Assembly: GCF_009811555.1 (NCBI RefSeq)
Contig: NZ_BLIN01000003.1
Location: 558,001-622,000, forward strand
Length of the DNA stretch: 64,000 nt
Direction: 5' to 3'
DNA from: Streptomyces caniferus
GTDB taxonomy: Bacteria > Actinomycetota > Actinomycetes > Streptomycetales > Streptomycetaceae
In this document: positions 8,750 through 17,367 of the stretch, one piece after another
Layout of the letters: every line of letters begins with the position of its first letter
Numbering within the stretch: position 1 is the stretch's first letter
Position numbers and translations under genes: made by a program
Notes under the pieces: model-generated
The model's database searches: none
Told to the model about the DNA's origin: nothing
Seen by the model: only the letters and a program-made list of their open reading frames with translations

Positions 8750-9307
8750 CTAGGCGGTACCCAGCCCCTCCAGGACCGTGGCACCCGGCAGTTCGGCCAG
8801 TGCCTTGCCGGGCACGATGAGTTTGCCGCGGCGACTGCCGCTGCCGATCAGGGAGTAGGGGATGTCGGCGGCGGCCGAGTCCACCAGCAGCGGCCAGTCG
8901 GCGGGCAGGCCGATCGGGGTGATGCCGCCGTACTCCATCCCGCTGTCACCGACCGCCTTGTCCATCGGTGCGAACGACGCCTTGCGGGCCCCGAGCTGAC
9001 GCCGTACCACGCCATTGACGTCGACGCGGGTGTGCGAGAGGACGACACAGGCGGCCAGGGTGGTCTCGCCGCCACGCTTGCCGGCCACCACCACGCAGTT
9101 CGCCGACTGCTCCAGGAGCCAGGGGCCGTACCGCTCGACGAGCAGCGCGGTGTCCGCGATGGCCGGGTCCGTGTCGACGAAGCGCAGCTCCTCGACCGGC
9201 ACGGATCCGCCCCAGGAGCGGATCGCGGCGGTCACCGGGGCGGGCAGCAGATCCAGGCACTCCACGGCGGGCCGGACATCGTCGAAAGCATCCATCGGCA
9301 CGGGCAT
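8750..9307 (-). CDS. YbaK/EbsC-family aminoacyl-tRNA deacylase-like protein
   Basis: 185 residues. The YbaK/prolyl-tRNA editing domain spans most of the protein: CVVVAGKRGGETTLAACVVL, then LGARKASFAPMDKAVGDSGM with the conserved K-A-S segment, and GGITPIGLP. Freestanding members hydrolyse mischarged tRNA such as Ala-tRNAPro or Cys-tRNAPro. The N-terminal ~40 residues (RPAVECLDLLPAPVTAAIRS) are an extension seen in actinobacterial members. It lies 43 bases downstream of the XRE-cupin regulator and is transcribed in the same direction, so a two-gene unit is possible. Confidence 0.85.
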   Translation of the reverse strand: MPVPMDAFDDVRPAVECLDLLPAPVTAAIRSWGGSVPVEELRFVDTDPAIADTALLVERYGPWLLEQSANCVVVAGKRGGETTLAACVVLSHTRVDVNGVVRRQLGARKASFAPMDKAVGDSGMEYGGITPIGLPADWPLLVDSAAADIPYSLIGSGSRRGKLIVPGKALAELPGATVLEGLGTA

Positions 9308-9350
9308 GGCGCCAAGCTAACAGTCGCGGCGGGGGCGGCGGCGGGACGTC

Positions 9351-9923
9351 TCAGCGGGCGAGCGGGATGATCACCGACATGGTCATCTCGACCGGTTCCG
9401 TACCGTCGTTGCGGTAGCCGTGCGCGACCTTGGCCTCGAAGGTCGCCGAGGCGCCGGCCGGCACCGCGTGCTCCGCACCGTCCACGACCAGTGTCAGCGT
9501 GCCGGCCCGTACGTGCAGCAGCTCGACGCTGCCGGGCGGATGCGGATCGGAGGCGCTGCTGTCGCCGGGCATCAGCCGCCAGTCCCACAGTTCGTAGGGG
9601 CCGGGCGCCTCGGCGCCCACGAGGAGCGTGGTGGAGCTGCCGGCCTCGGTGGACCACAGCCGCACCGCCTCGCTCGGCGCCACGATGCGCACCTGCGGGC
9701 CCTGTTCGTAGTCGAGGAGCGTGGTGATGCTGACGCCGAGGGCGTCGGCGATCTTGACGGTGGTTCCCACGCTCGGATTCGTCCGGGCCTGCTCGATCTG
9801 GATGATCATGCCGCGGCTGACCCCTGCGCGGGCAGCCAGCGCATCGAGGGTGTAGCCGCGCTCGGCGCGCCAGTGCTTGAGGTTGCGGGCGAGCGACTGC
9901 GTGAGCTGGTCGAGATCCGTCAC
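9351..9923 (-). CDS. XRE-cupin transcriptional regulator
   Basis: 190 residues. An N-terminal XRE helix-turn-helix (about 8-65) reads YTLDALAARAGVSRGMIIQI, and a C-terminal cupin_2 domain (about 110-185) has PHPPGSVELLHVRAGTLTLV and ends SVIIPLAR. This architecture is usual for small-molecule-responsive repressors or activators. The chosen start is a GTG giving V-TDLDQLTQSLA; an upstream in-frame ATG would add 15 residues that overlap the likely operator. It is divergent from an EamA exporter and separated from it by 106 bases, so the exporter is its probable target. Confidence 0.85.
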   Translation of the reverse strand: MTDLDQLTQSLARNLKHWRAERGYTLDALAARAGVSRGMIIQIEQARTNPSVGTTVKIADALGVSITTLLDYEQGPQVRIVAPSEAVRLWSTEAGSSTTLLVGAEAPGPYELWDWRLMPGDSSASDPHPPGSVELLHVRAGTLTLVVDGAEHAVPAGASATFEAKVAHGYRNDGTEPVEMTMSVIIPLAR

Positions 9924-9955
9924 GGTCCGTCCAAGTCGAAGGGCAATATATTGGA

Positions 9956-9977
9956 TGCAGCGATGCACTCTGCTGCA
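9956..9977. promoter_or_regulatory. Inverted repeat, candidate XRE-cupin operator
   Basis: TGCAGC at 9956-9961 and GCTGCA at 9972-9977 form perfect 6-bp half-sites with centres 16 bases apart, in the middle of the divergent promoter region. The arrangement fits a dimeric XRE repressor acting on both genes; this is inference from position and symmetry. Confidence 0.5.
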
Positions 9978-10029
9978 CTACGGTGTGGTGTACTTCAGCG
10001 TCCGGTTCACTGTACTGCGAGGTTTCACC

Positions 10030-10899
10030 ATGACAGCGGTCTTCGCCCTGGCCACCAGTCTTTTGTGGGGGCTCGCCGACTTCGGCGGCGGACTGCTCAC
10101 CCGACGCCTGCAGGCGCTGACCGTGGTGGTCGTCTCGCAGGCCCTGGCCGCCGCGGTGCTGGGCGCCCTCGTACTGGCCACCGGCGGCTGGCGGGAGGCC
10201 GGGCCGCAGCTGTGGTTCGCGGTCGGTGCGGGCGTCGTGGGGCCCGCCGCCATGCTCTGCTTCTACCGCGCCCTGGCGCTCGGCCCGATGGGCGTGGTCT
10301 CCCCGCTCGCCTCGGTCGGCACCGTGCTCGTCCCGCTCGGGGTCGGGATCGTGGCGGGCGAGCGGCCGGGGTTGCTGCAGGCCACCGGCATGACCGTGGC
10401 CGTGATCGGCGTACTGCTGGCCGGCGGCCCGCGGGTCAGCGGTGCGTCCGTGGCCCGCCAGACGCTGGTACTGACGCTGGTCTCGGCGTTCGGGTTCGGC
10501 GCGGTGATGGCCCTGATCTCGGAGGCCTCGACGACCGTGACCGGCCTCTTCCTGGCCCTGTTCGTCCAGCGGGTGTGCAATGTCGCCGTCGGCGGGGCCG
10601 CCCTGTACGCGTCGGTGCGGCGCGGCACCCCGGCACTGCCCGAGGGTGGGCTCCCGGCCCTCCGGGGTGCGCTGCCCGCCCTCGGCTTCGTCGGGATCGC
10701 CGATGTCGCCGCCAATGGCACCTACGCCCTGGCCGCCCAGAACGGGCCGGTCACCATGGCGGCGGTGCTCGCCTCGCTCTACCCGGTCGTCACCACGCTC
10801 GCCGCGCTCGGCGTCCTCAAGGAGCGGCTGCGGGCGATCCAGACGGCCGGCGCCTCCCTCGCCCTGTTCGGCTCGGTGCTGCTCGCGGCGGGGAACTGA
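10030..10899 (+). CDS. EamA/DMT-family exporter
   Basis: 289 residues with about 10 transmembrane helices in two EamA repeats (roughly 5-135 and 150-289). Repeat signatures include LLWGLADFGGGLL at the start, YRALALGPMGVVSPL in the first repeat, and NGPVTMAAVLASLYPVVTTL with LKERL in the second. DMT proteins usually export amino acids or metabolites. The start is the ATG after GAGG. It is divergent from the XRE-cupin regulator. Confidence 0.9.
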   Translation: MTAVFALATSLLWGLADFGGGLLTRRLQALTVVVVSQALAAAVLGALVLATGGWREAGPQLWFAVGAGVVGPAAMLCFYRALALGPMGVVSPLASVGTVLVPLGVGIVAGERPGLLQATGMTVAVIGVLLAGGPRVSGASVARQTLVLTLVSAFGFGAVMALISEASTTVTGLFLALFVQRVCNVAVGGAALYASVRRGTPALPEGGLPALRGALPALGFVGIADVAANGTYALAAQNGPVTMAAVLASLYPVVTTLAALGVLKERLRAIQTAGASLALFGSVLLAAGN

Positions 10900-10942
10900 C
10901 GCGGGCGCGGCAGGCGGCCGCCGGTATCCGTCTGACGGCGGA

Positions 10943-11713
10943 TCAGGACGCCTCGTACGCCTCCTTGGCCTCTTCCGACTGCCAGGCCCGCAGCGCGAGC
11001 AGCTGGTCCGGGGTGACGCCCTCGGGGATCGGCACGGGCGCCGGGGTGCGCAGCGGCGGCTGCCAGCCTTGCCGCTCGTCCCAGCTGCGCACGACCCGGG
11101 CGGGCGCGCCGGCCACCACCGCGTGATCGGGGACCTCGCCCCGGACCACGGCGCCTGCCGCGACCACCACGTTGCGGCCCAGCCGCGCACCGGGCAGGAT
11201 CACCGCCCCGGTACCGATCCAGCTGCCGGAGCCGATGGCCACCGGGTCGGTGCGCGGCCACTGCTTGCCGACCGGCACCTCGGGGTCGTCGTAGCTGTGG
11301 TTGGTGGTGGTGACGTAGACCCCGGGGCCGAAGAAGCAGTCGTCGCCGATCGTCAGCCGGACATCCGCGATCACATGGCTGCCGCGGCCCAGCACCACAC
11401 CGTTCCCCAGCGTGAGAATCGGGTCCGGGCCGAGGTCCAGATCCGGCATCATGCCCGCCGTCAGCGTCACGTCCTGGGCGATGATGCAGTGGTCGCCGAG
11501 CTCGATCCACGGGTCGCCGAAGACCGTGCCCTGCGGATAGGCGAGCCGGGTGCCGCCGCCGATCCGCCGGAAGCGGTACGGGCCGGGGCGCTCGGCCGTG
11601 ACGGCCGCGGCTTCCCTCACCCAGCGCGCGCCGCGATGGACGGCGCGCGACACGGCCCGGCGCCGCCAGGCCGCGACGGACGAGAACACGTTCTGGTTTA
11701 TCGGCACCCGCAC
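10943..11713 (-). CDS. Hexapeptide-repeat acyltransferase
   Basis: 256 residues with a left-handed beta-helix. Imperfect hexapeptide turns are visible from ELGDHCIIAQDVTLTAG through LTIGDDCFFGPGVYVTTTNH, and then VAIGSGSWIGTGAVILPGAR and VVVAAGAVVRGEVPDHAVVA. The TTTNHSYDDP segment matches the catalytic-His loop of the xenobiotic or maltose acetyltransferase-like group. It probably O-acetylates a sugar or small molecule. Start choice: a GTG giving V-RVPINQNVF; the frame stays open upstream but would run into the neighbour's promoter. Convergent with the EamA gene. Confidence 0.83.
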   Translation of the reverse strand: MRVPINQNVFSSVAAWRRRAVSRAVHRGARWVREAAAVTAERPGPYRFRRIGGGTRLAYPQGTVFGDPWIELGDHCIIAQDVTLTAGMMPDLDLGPDPILTLGNGVVLGRGSHVIADVRLTIGDDCFFGPGVYVTTTNHSYDDPEVPVGKQWPRTDPVAIGSGSWIGTGAVILPGARLGRNVVVAAGAVVRGEVPDHAVVAGAPARVVRSWDERQGWQPPLRTPAPVPIPEGVTPDQLLALRAWQSEEAKEAYEAS

Positions 11714-11850
11714 ACCGTACTCAGCCTGCCGGGCGGCGGACCGCGCGCCGGGCTGTGATCTTCGCCCCACCGGCGGCTGTCCCTGCCCGGCGCAGCGGCC
11801 GTCGTCTACGGTGCTGTTGGCGCGGCGCATCACGGCGAGGAGATCCAGAA

Positions 11851-12390
11851 ATGGCGGGACGGGCGTTGATTTCACCGGTGGGCGGCAAGGAGCCGAAGGT
11901 CGATCAGGAGGCGTTCACCGCCCCGACGTCCGTCGTGCTCGGCGAGGTCACCATGGCGCCGGGCTCCAGCGTCTGGTACCACGCGGTGCTCCGGGCCGAC
12001 TGCGGCCCGATCGTGCTGGGCGCCGACAGCAACATCCAGGACAACTGCACGGTGCATGTGGACCCCGGCTTCCCGGTGACCGTCGGCGCACGGGTCTCGG
12101 TCGGGCACAACGCGGTCCTGCACGGCTGCACGGTCGAGGACGATGTCCTGATCGGCATGGGTGCCACGGTGCTGAACGGCGCGCACATCGGCGCGGGCTC
12201 GCTGGTCGCCGCGCAGGCGCTGGTCCCCCAGGGCATGCGGGTCCCGCCCGGTTCGCTGGTCGCCGGGGTGCCGGCCAAGGTCAAGCGGGAGCTGACCGAC
12301 GAGGAGCGCGAGGCCCTCAAGCTCAATGCCGTGATGTACCTGGAGCTGGTGGCACGGCACCGGGAGGACGTGGCGGACGCCGGGGAGTGA
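11851..12390 (+). CDS. Gamma-carbonic anhydrase-like protein
   Basis: 179 residues, a left-handed beta-helix of the gamma-CA/PaaY/YrdA group. The metal-binding histidines are present in NCTVHVD and in SVGHNAVLHGC, which carries two. A hydrophilic C-terminal helix reads VKRELTDEEREALKLNAVMY. Whether it hydrates CO2 cannot be told; many members have other or unknown roles. The ATG at 11851 follows GAGGAG. Confidence 0.9.
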   Translation: MAGRALISPVGGKEPKVDQEAFTAPTSVVLGEVTMAPGSSVWYHAVLRADCGPIVLGADSNIQDNCTVHVDPGFPVTVGARVSVGHNAVLHGCTVEDDVLIGMGATVLNGAHIGAGSLVAAQALVPQGMRVPPGSLVAGVPAKVKRELTDEEREALKLNAVMYLELVARHREDVADAGE

Positions 12391-12419
12391 GCCGGCCGGC
12401 CTAGCCGGGCCCGGCCGGC
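12391..12419. terminator. Bidirectional hairpin between convergent genes
   Basis: GCCGGCCGG at 12391-12399 pairs with CCGGCCGGC at 12411-12419 across an 11-base loop, starting immediately after the gamma-CA stop and lying before the stop of the crotonase gene on the other strand. Confidence 0.6.
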
Positions 12420-12464
12420 CGCCGCGGCGCGGGCCGTGGACGGGCCCGCTCCGCGGTCGGCGGC

Positions 12465-13223
12465 TCAGTGCCGGGCGGAGGCGGCGGTCAGCGCGGAGGA
12501 CAGCAGCTCGGCGTCGAACAGGGTGGCGTCCGCGAGGCGGTTGGCGTTGGCGTACGCGTTCAGCATCACCTTCGCGGTCCGCAGCGCCGAGGGGGAACGG
12601 CGGACCAGCGGCTTGATCCACCGGGTGACGGCGCCGTCGAGCTGCGCCTCCGGGACGACCTTGTGGAGGATGGACAGTTCCTGCGCGGTGGTGGCGTCGA
12701 AATTGTCGGCGGTCAGTATCAGCTCACGGATCCGCGCCGCGCCCGCCTCGTGCAGCAGCCGCGGCATGATGCCGCCCCAGGCGGGCGGCACCCCCAGTCC
12801 CAGCTCCGGCAGGCGGAAGCGGCAGGTGTCCGCGCCGACCCGCAGATCGCAGAAGACCGCGAGCCCCACTCCGGCCCCGACCACCCCGCCGTGCAGCCGC
12901 GCGACGGTCACCACGTCGGTGCTCGCGAGGGCCTCGCACACCCGTCGCGCCTTGTTGCCCAGGGCGCGCAGCCCCACGCCGGTGGGGTCCGCGGCGAGCA
13001 GGGCGGGGAACTCCGCCCGGTCACCGCCCAGACAGAAGTCCTTCCCCGCGCCGGAGAGGACCAGGACCCTGATACCGGACTCCTCGTCCAGGGCTCCCAG
13101 TACGACGAGGAGCTCGTCGAGGATCTCCCCCGAGATGGCGTTGCCTGTCTCGGGACAGTTCAACTGCACCGTGAGGACGGGCCCCTCGTGTGTCACGAGG
13201 AGGGACTTGAAGTCGTGCATCAT
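12465..13223 (-). CDS. Enoyl-CoA hydratase/isomerase (crotonase) at the conservon end
   Basis: 252 residues of the crotonase superfamily. The oxyanion-hole regions GKDFCLGGDRA and ARLHGGVVGAGVGLAVFCDL are in place. The residue corresponding to the first catalytic Glu of hydratases (GGCELA motif) is Gly here (AGVGLA), while the second Glu is kept in FRLPELGLGVPPAWGG. Losing one Glu is more typical of isomerases and other crotonase activities than of a true hydratase. The gene starts 54 bases after the second P450 stop on the same strand and is probably the last gene of the conservon transcript. The substrate is unknown. Confidence 0.82.
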   Translation of the reverse strand: MMHDFKSLLVTHEGPVLTVQLNCPETGNAISGEILDELLVVLGALDEESGIRVLVLSGAGKDFCLGGDRAEFPALLAADPTGVGLRALGNKARRVCEALASTDVVTVARLHGGVVGAGVGLAVFCDLRVGADTCRFRLPELGLGVPPAWGGIMPRLLHEAGAARIRELILTADNFDATTAQELSILHKVVPEAQLDGAVTRWIKPLVRRSPSALRTAKVMLNAYANANRLADATLFDAELLSSALTAASARH

Positions 13224-13277
13224 GGCCGTTCCTTGTTGTGATGTTCCGCTGTGCGGGAGACCGGTGTGCCGGGAATG

Positions 13278-14561
13278 TCAGGCACGGGCAACCGGAAGTG
13301 TGATCAGGCGGCGGAAGGCCACGCGCGGCTCCCAGAGCGGAGCAGCGGTGATGCGCAGTCCGGGCAGACGCTCCAGCAGCGCGGTGAGCAGGCAGTCCGC
13401 CTCCAGACGCGCCAGCGTGTTGCCGAGACAGAAGTGAATACCCCCGCCGAAGCCGAGATGGGCGGGCCGGCGGCGGATGTCGAAGACTTCGGGGGAGGCA
13501 TAGTGGGCCGGATCGTGATGGGCGGCTCCGGCCATGAGCTGCACCATCTCGTTCTTGCGGACGGTCACCCCGGCGAGTTCGGTGTCCTCGGAAGCCACCC
13601 GGCTGATCATGTGTATCGGAGCGTCGTAGCGGAGCGCCTCGTCGATCGCGTCCGGTATCTGCTCGGGATGGATACGCAACCAGTTCAGCTGGCGGGGGTG
13701 CTCCAGGAGCAGCCGGAACGTGCTGGAGAGAACATGGGCCGTGGTCTCCAGCGCCGCCAGGAGCATGAACAGGGTGAGGGAGTAGACGGCCTCGTCGGCG
13801 ACTTCCCGGTCGGGTTCCTGCGCGTCCCAGACCCGGATCCATTCCGAAACCGGATCGCGTCCCGGCTTTTCCCGGCGCTCTTTCACCAAACTGGTGAAAT
13901 ATTCACGCAATTGACGGGTCGACTCGTCGGACAGGGCGAGTTGACTCGGATTCGGAAACAATTCCTGGGTGTACACCTGGTCGTGGGTGAGCGAGCGCAG
14001 GAACGCGAAGTCGGCCGACGGAATCTGCAGCCATTCACCGATGGTGATCACCGGAAGTTCTTCACTGACCAGGGTACAGAAATCCGCCGGACCGTACGCG
14101 AGTTCCTCTTCGAACCGGTCGAGCAGCCTGCTGGTCGTCCGCTCGACCGAAGTCTTCATCTCGGCCAGGGAGTTGCGATGGAAAACGTTGCCCACCGACC
14201 GCCGCACGCGGGTGTGGTGCGGCGGGTTGAGCATGGGCAGGGTGCCGCCCATCTGGCGTGACGCGCTTGCGTTCCAGCGGGCCCCATCGTCCTGGCGGGC
14301 CCGCCAGGCGCTATCAGGGACCCGCCAGGATCTGCTTCGCAAAAGCTGATGACACAGCCCGTACGAGGTCACCAAGTGGCCACCCCAGGGCGCCGGAACA
14401 ATATCCCCCATCGCCCTGAGTTTCGCGTACAACGGCAACGGATCCGATTGGCCATCGGCCGTGCGGAGACGAGAAAAAAGCGAAACAACACTGCGCCGGT
14501 CAACGGGGGCAGCGGCCAGAGCGGGCTGCAAGGCGATACCTTCTTTCCGAAGATCACTCAT
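13278..14561 (-). CDS. Cytochrome P450 (conservon CvnF position)
   Basis: 427 residues. The heme loop is GFGGGIHFCLGNTLA with the axial Cys at about residue 378, and the K-helix EALR (308-311) is intact. In the I-helix the usual AGxETT is AALETT (269-274): the glycine of the proton-delivery kink is Ala. As the second P450 of a conservon it occupies the CYP154/CYP156 position, but I cannot assign the family. The start could be 18 bases further upstream; the ATG giving MSDLRKEG has the better-placed AGGG. Expected to be a cytosolic monooxygenase needing ferredoxin partners, none of which is encoded nearby. Confidence 0.85.
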   Translation of the reverse strand: MSDLRKEGIALQPALAAAPVDRRSVVSLFSRLRTADGQSDPLPLYAKLRAMGDIVPAPWGGHLVTSYGLCHQLLRSRSWRVPDSAWRARQDDGARWNASASRQMGGTLPMLNPPHHTRVRRSVGNVFHRNSLAEMKTSVERTTSRLLDRFEEELAYGPADFCTLVSEELPVITIGEWLQIPSADFAFLRSLTHDQVYTQELFPNPSQLALSDESTRQLREYFTSLVKERREKPGRDPVSEWIRVWDAQEPDREVADEAVYSLTLFMLLAALETTAHVLSSTFRLLLEHPRQLNWLRIHPEQIPDAIDEALRYDAPIHMISRVASEDTELAGVTVRKNEMVQLMAGAAHHDPAHYASPEVFDIRRRPAHLGFGGGIHFCLGNTLARLEADCLLTALLERLPGLRITAAPLWEPRVAFRRLITLPVARA

Positions 14562-14633
14562 TGGTCGCCAACCCTGCATACCCCTACAACTGAACGTTCA
14601 TGCGACCATCGAACGTCAGAGCTGTAGCGTGCA

Positions 14634-16001
14634 TCACACTCGCCACCAGCTGAGGAATCCACTCCACCAGCTGCCCTTTTGCGGCTTGGTCTGCGATTCC
14701 CGGGCCCGAGCGTCTCCCCCGCCGGGACCGCCGGCCGCGCCGGACGGCGCCCGCCGCTCGCTGCGCACCGGGGTGAACCGGGCCGGCAGCGCGTTGAGCG
14801 CCCGGTGGAACGGGCCGGGCCGCCAGGTCAGCGTGTCCGCGGGAACGCCGAGTTCGATGTCGGGCAGCGCGTTCAGCAGCTTCTCGATGGCACGTATGGA
14901 GATCAGCAGCGCGGGGTCCTTCGCCGGGCAGGCATGCGGTCCGGCTCCCCAGGCCAGATGGGCCCGCTTGCTGAACGTCTGCCGGCCGGCGGACAGCGTC
15001 GGGTCCGCGTTGGCCGCCGCGAAGCTGATGAGCACCGGCGTGCCGACGGCCAGCTTGTTCCCGGAGAGCTCCACCTCGTGCGTCGGGTAGTGGGTGGCGT
15101 AGTTGGCGATCGGCGGGCTGTTCCAGAGCACCTCGTTGATGGCGTCCTCGACCAGGACGTCGCCGCCGCCCTGCTGGCCGCCGGCGAACTGCTCGTCGGA
15201 CAGCAGCAGCCGCAGCGCGTTGGCGATGATGTTCTGCACCGGCTCGGTGCCCGCTCCGATGAGGAGCGCGAGCTGGTGGACCATCTCCTCGTCGGAGAGC
15301 CGCGACTGATGCTGCATCAGCCAGGAGGTGATGTCGTCGCCCGGCGTGCTGCGCTTCAGTGTGACCAGCTCGAACAGGGCGCCGCCCATGGCCTCGTTGG
15401 CCCGCTCCGCATCGACGCCGTCGAAGAGGTTGGAGATGGCGCTGATCAGCCGGTCGCCGATCTCCGCCGGGCAGCCGAACAGGTCGTTGAAGACCAGCAG
15501 TGGCAGCAGCTGCGCATAGTCGGTGATCAGGTCGGCCTTGCCGCGGGCGCTGAACTGGTCGACGAGGTAGGCCGCGACGCGGTCGACATGCCTGCTCACG
15601 CGGTGCATGTCCAGGCGCGCGAAGCTCTCCGTCACCGCCTGGCGCAGCCGCAGGTGATCGGCACCGTCGGAGAACATGCAATTCGGCCGGTACATCATCA
15701 TCGGCAGGACGGGGCTGTCGAGCGGAACGCGCCCTTCGTTCAGTGCGCGCCAGCGGCGGGAATCCCGCGCGAAGGTGTCCGGGTTCTGCAGGACGTGGAG
15801 CGCCGTGGCGTAGTCCGTGACGAGTTCGGCCTCGACCCCGGGAGCCAGCTCGACGGGCGCGCTGGGCCCGTACTGCCGCAGCATGTCGTAGAAAGCGTCC
15901 GGCGCGGCGGCGAATTCAGGTCCGTGGAGGGGAACCCGTTGGCCGCCGGCGTGTGCGGGGCAGCCGGGCGGTGGACTCTGGAATTCCGAATGGGATGGCA
16001 T
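14634..16001 (-). CDS. CYP157-like cytochrome P450 without ExxR (CvnE position)
   Basis: 455 residues. The heme Cys is at about 358 in LAWGAGPHACPAKDP, and the I-helix segment is LIGAGTEP (247-254), without the usual acid-alcohol pair. The K-helix ExxR, near-invariant in P450s, reads EVLW (290-293), so the arginine is Trp. Loss of ExxR with Trp at this place is the published hallmark of the CYP157 family, which is linked to conservons. The ATG follows AGGAG, and only 10 bases separate it from the cvnD stop. The C terminus has a Gly/Pro-rich linker and a WWSGFLSWWRV end that may touch the membrane. Catalytic competence is uncertain. Confidence 0.87.
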   Translation of the reverse strand: MPSHSEFQSPPPGCPAHAGGQRVPLHGPEFAAAPDAFYDMLRQYGPSAPVELAPGVEAELVTDYATALHVLQNPDTFARDSRRWRALNEGRVPLDSPVLPMMMYRPNCMFSDGADHLRLRQAVTESFARLDMHRVSRHVDRVAAYLVDQFSARGKADLITDYAQLLPLLVFNDLFGCPAEIGDRLISAISNLFDGVDAERANEAMGGALFELVTLKRSTPGDDITSWLMQHQSRLSDEEMVHQLALLIGAGTEPVQNIIANALRLLLSDEQFAGGQQGGGDVLVEDAINEVLWNSPPIANYATHYPTHEVELSGNKLAVGTPVLISFAAANADPTLSAGRQTFSKRAHLAWGAGPHACPAKDPALLISIRAIEKLLNALPDIELGVPADTLTWRPGPFHRALNALPARFTPVRSERRAPSGAAGGPGGGDARARESQTKPQKGSWWSGFLSWWRV

Positions 16002-16011
16002 GCCTGAACTC

Positions 16012-16602
16012 CTAGTTGAGACGGGACTGTAGGTAACGGACGAGCGCGATCAGGGAATCCGCCGAGGAACGCTGGTCCCGTGCGTCACAGTTGACGACAG
16101 GCGTCTCAGGAAGGAGGTCCAGCGCCTCCCGGATCTCGTCGAGCGAATGCGTGGGAGTCCCGTCGAAGTGGTTCACCGCGATGGCGTAGGGGATTCCGTA
16201 GTGTTCCACCAGGTCCATGACAGGGAAGGACTCGTCGAGCCGCTGGGGGTCGACGAGGACCAGGGCGCCGAGCGCCCCTCGGGTCATGTCTTCCCACACC
16301 TGGACGAAGCGCTGCTGGCCGGGGGTTCCGAACAGATACAGGACCAGCTTCTCGCTGAGCGTGAGCCGGCCGAAGTCCATGGCGACCGTGGTCGTGGTCT
16401 TGCCGGGTGCACCTTTCGGGTCGTCAATTCCCGCACCCGCCTGCGTCATGATCTCTTCGGTCCGCAGCGGGGGAATTTCGGACATTGTCCCGATGAATGT
16501 GGTCTTTCCTACGGCGAAGTGTCCGACCACGAGGATCTTCGCCGCGGTCTGCACTGAATTGCGCAGGTACACGCCGTCATCCAAAGCGAGCCTGGAGCCC
16601 AT
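16012..16602 (-). CDS. cvnD: CvnD-type small GTPase of a conservon
   Basis: 196 residues of the MglA/Rab-like conservon GTPase group. The P-loop is GHFAVGKT (27-34), switch II is LFGTPGQQRF (DxxG position TPG), and the base-recognition motif is NHFD instead of NKxD. It overlaps cvnC by 26 bases (16577-16602). In characterised conservons CvnA-D form a membrane-associated complex resembling a eukaryotic G-protein-coupled system that influences aerial growth and antibiotic production. Confidence 0.92.
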   Translation of the reverse strand: MGSRLALDDGVYLRNSVQTAAKILVVGHFAVGKTTFIGTMSEIPPLRTEEIMTQAGAGIDDPKGAPGKTTTTVAMDFGRLTLSEKLVLYLFGTPGQQRFVQVWEDMTRGALGALVLVDPQRLDESFPVMDLVEHYGIPYAIAVNHFDGTPTHSLDEIREALDLLPETPVVNCDARDQRSSADSLIALVRYLQSRLN

Positions 16603-16957
16603 TCAGCACCTCCTCAAGGATTTCCCGGTCGACAAGCTGAGCACTCGGTATGGGTGCGCGGGAGTACAGATGACCTTCCCGTGCGAGATCGGACACCAGA
16701 ATCTTGACGACACCCACCGGCAGCCGGGTGTGCCCGGCTATCTCGGCGATCGAGAGGAAACCTCCCGAACAGAGCTCCAGCAGACGGATCTTCTCCGGAT
16801 CGAGGGGCTTCGTCCGGGGTGGTTCCGCATGCATGGTGACCAGAGTGATCAGTGAGAATTCGTTGCCGTCAAGAAGGTCGCGGCCGTTGGTGATGACGTA
16901 CGGCCGTACTAATTCCGCTGCTTCGTGTTCCAGCTCCGGCTCGTCATCGGTTGTCAT
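16577..16957 (-). CDS. cvnC: CvnC, DUF742 protein of a conservon
   Basis: 126 residues, the usual DUF742 size. A winged-helix-like segment reads ICSGG-type LLELCSGGFLSIAEIAGHTR followed by LPVGVVKILVSDLAREGHL, and the N terminus has the typical ELVRPYVITNGR. It is coupled to cvnB by a 4-base ATGA overlap and to cvnD by a longer overlap. In studied conservons this protein contacts the CvnA and CvnD partners. Confidence 0.93.
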   Translation of the reverse strand: MTTDDEPELEHEAAELVRPYVITNGRDLLDGNEFSLITLVTMHAEPPRTKPLDPEKIRLLELCSGGFLSIAEIAGHTRLPVGVVKILVSDLAREGHLYSRAPIPSAQLVDREILEEVLNGLQARFG

Positions 16958-17367
16958 GACTGAATATCAGCCCTCTCGCGCGGCGGGCTGGTCAGTGCCT
17001 TACCGAGCTGGCCGACAAGCTGCTGCATACGGAACGTGATCTCCGCCATGTCGACATCGGGGGAAGCCGACACCGCGAGATAGGCGCCCTCACCGGCCGA
17101 GATGAGAAAGACCCAGCCATGGTCGAATTCCACCAATGTCTGCCGCCATTGCGGCCGCCCGGCGGACGCGCCGCCATGGCAGAAATCGGCGACCGTACGG
17201 CTCAGCGACTGCATTCCGCTCATCGCGGCGGCGACGGTGTCGGCGTGGTCCCGGCCGACTTCCTTCGAGCGGGCCATGAGCAGGCCGTCGGCGGAGACGA
17301 GAATGGCGTGCTGCGCTTCAGGCAATTCCAGAGCACTGTCAAGCATCCACGACAGATCGTAGTTCAC
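16954..17367 (-). CDS. cvnB: CvnB, roadblock/LC7 protein of a conservon
   Basis: 137 residues, a single roadblock/LC7 domain (about 5-115). Characteristic segments are DLSWMLDSALELPEAQHAIL, VSADGLLMARSKEVGRDHAD and the MSGMQSLSRTVADFC helix. Roadblock proteins act on small GTPases, here presumably CvnD. The gene overlaps cvnA and cvnC by 4 bases each (ATGA), giving tight translational coupling. Confidence 0.94.
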   Translation of the reverse strand: MNYDLSWMLDSALELPEAQHAILVSADGLLMARSKEVGRDHADTVAAAMSGMQSLSRTVADFCHGGASAGRPQWRQTLVEFDHGWVFLISAGEGAYLAVSASPDVDMAEITFRMQQLVGQLGKALTSPPRERADIQS

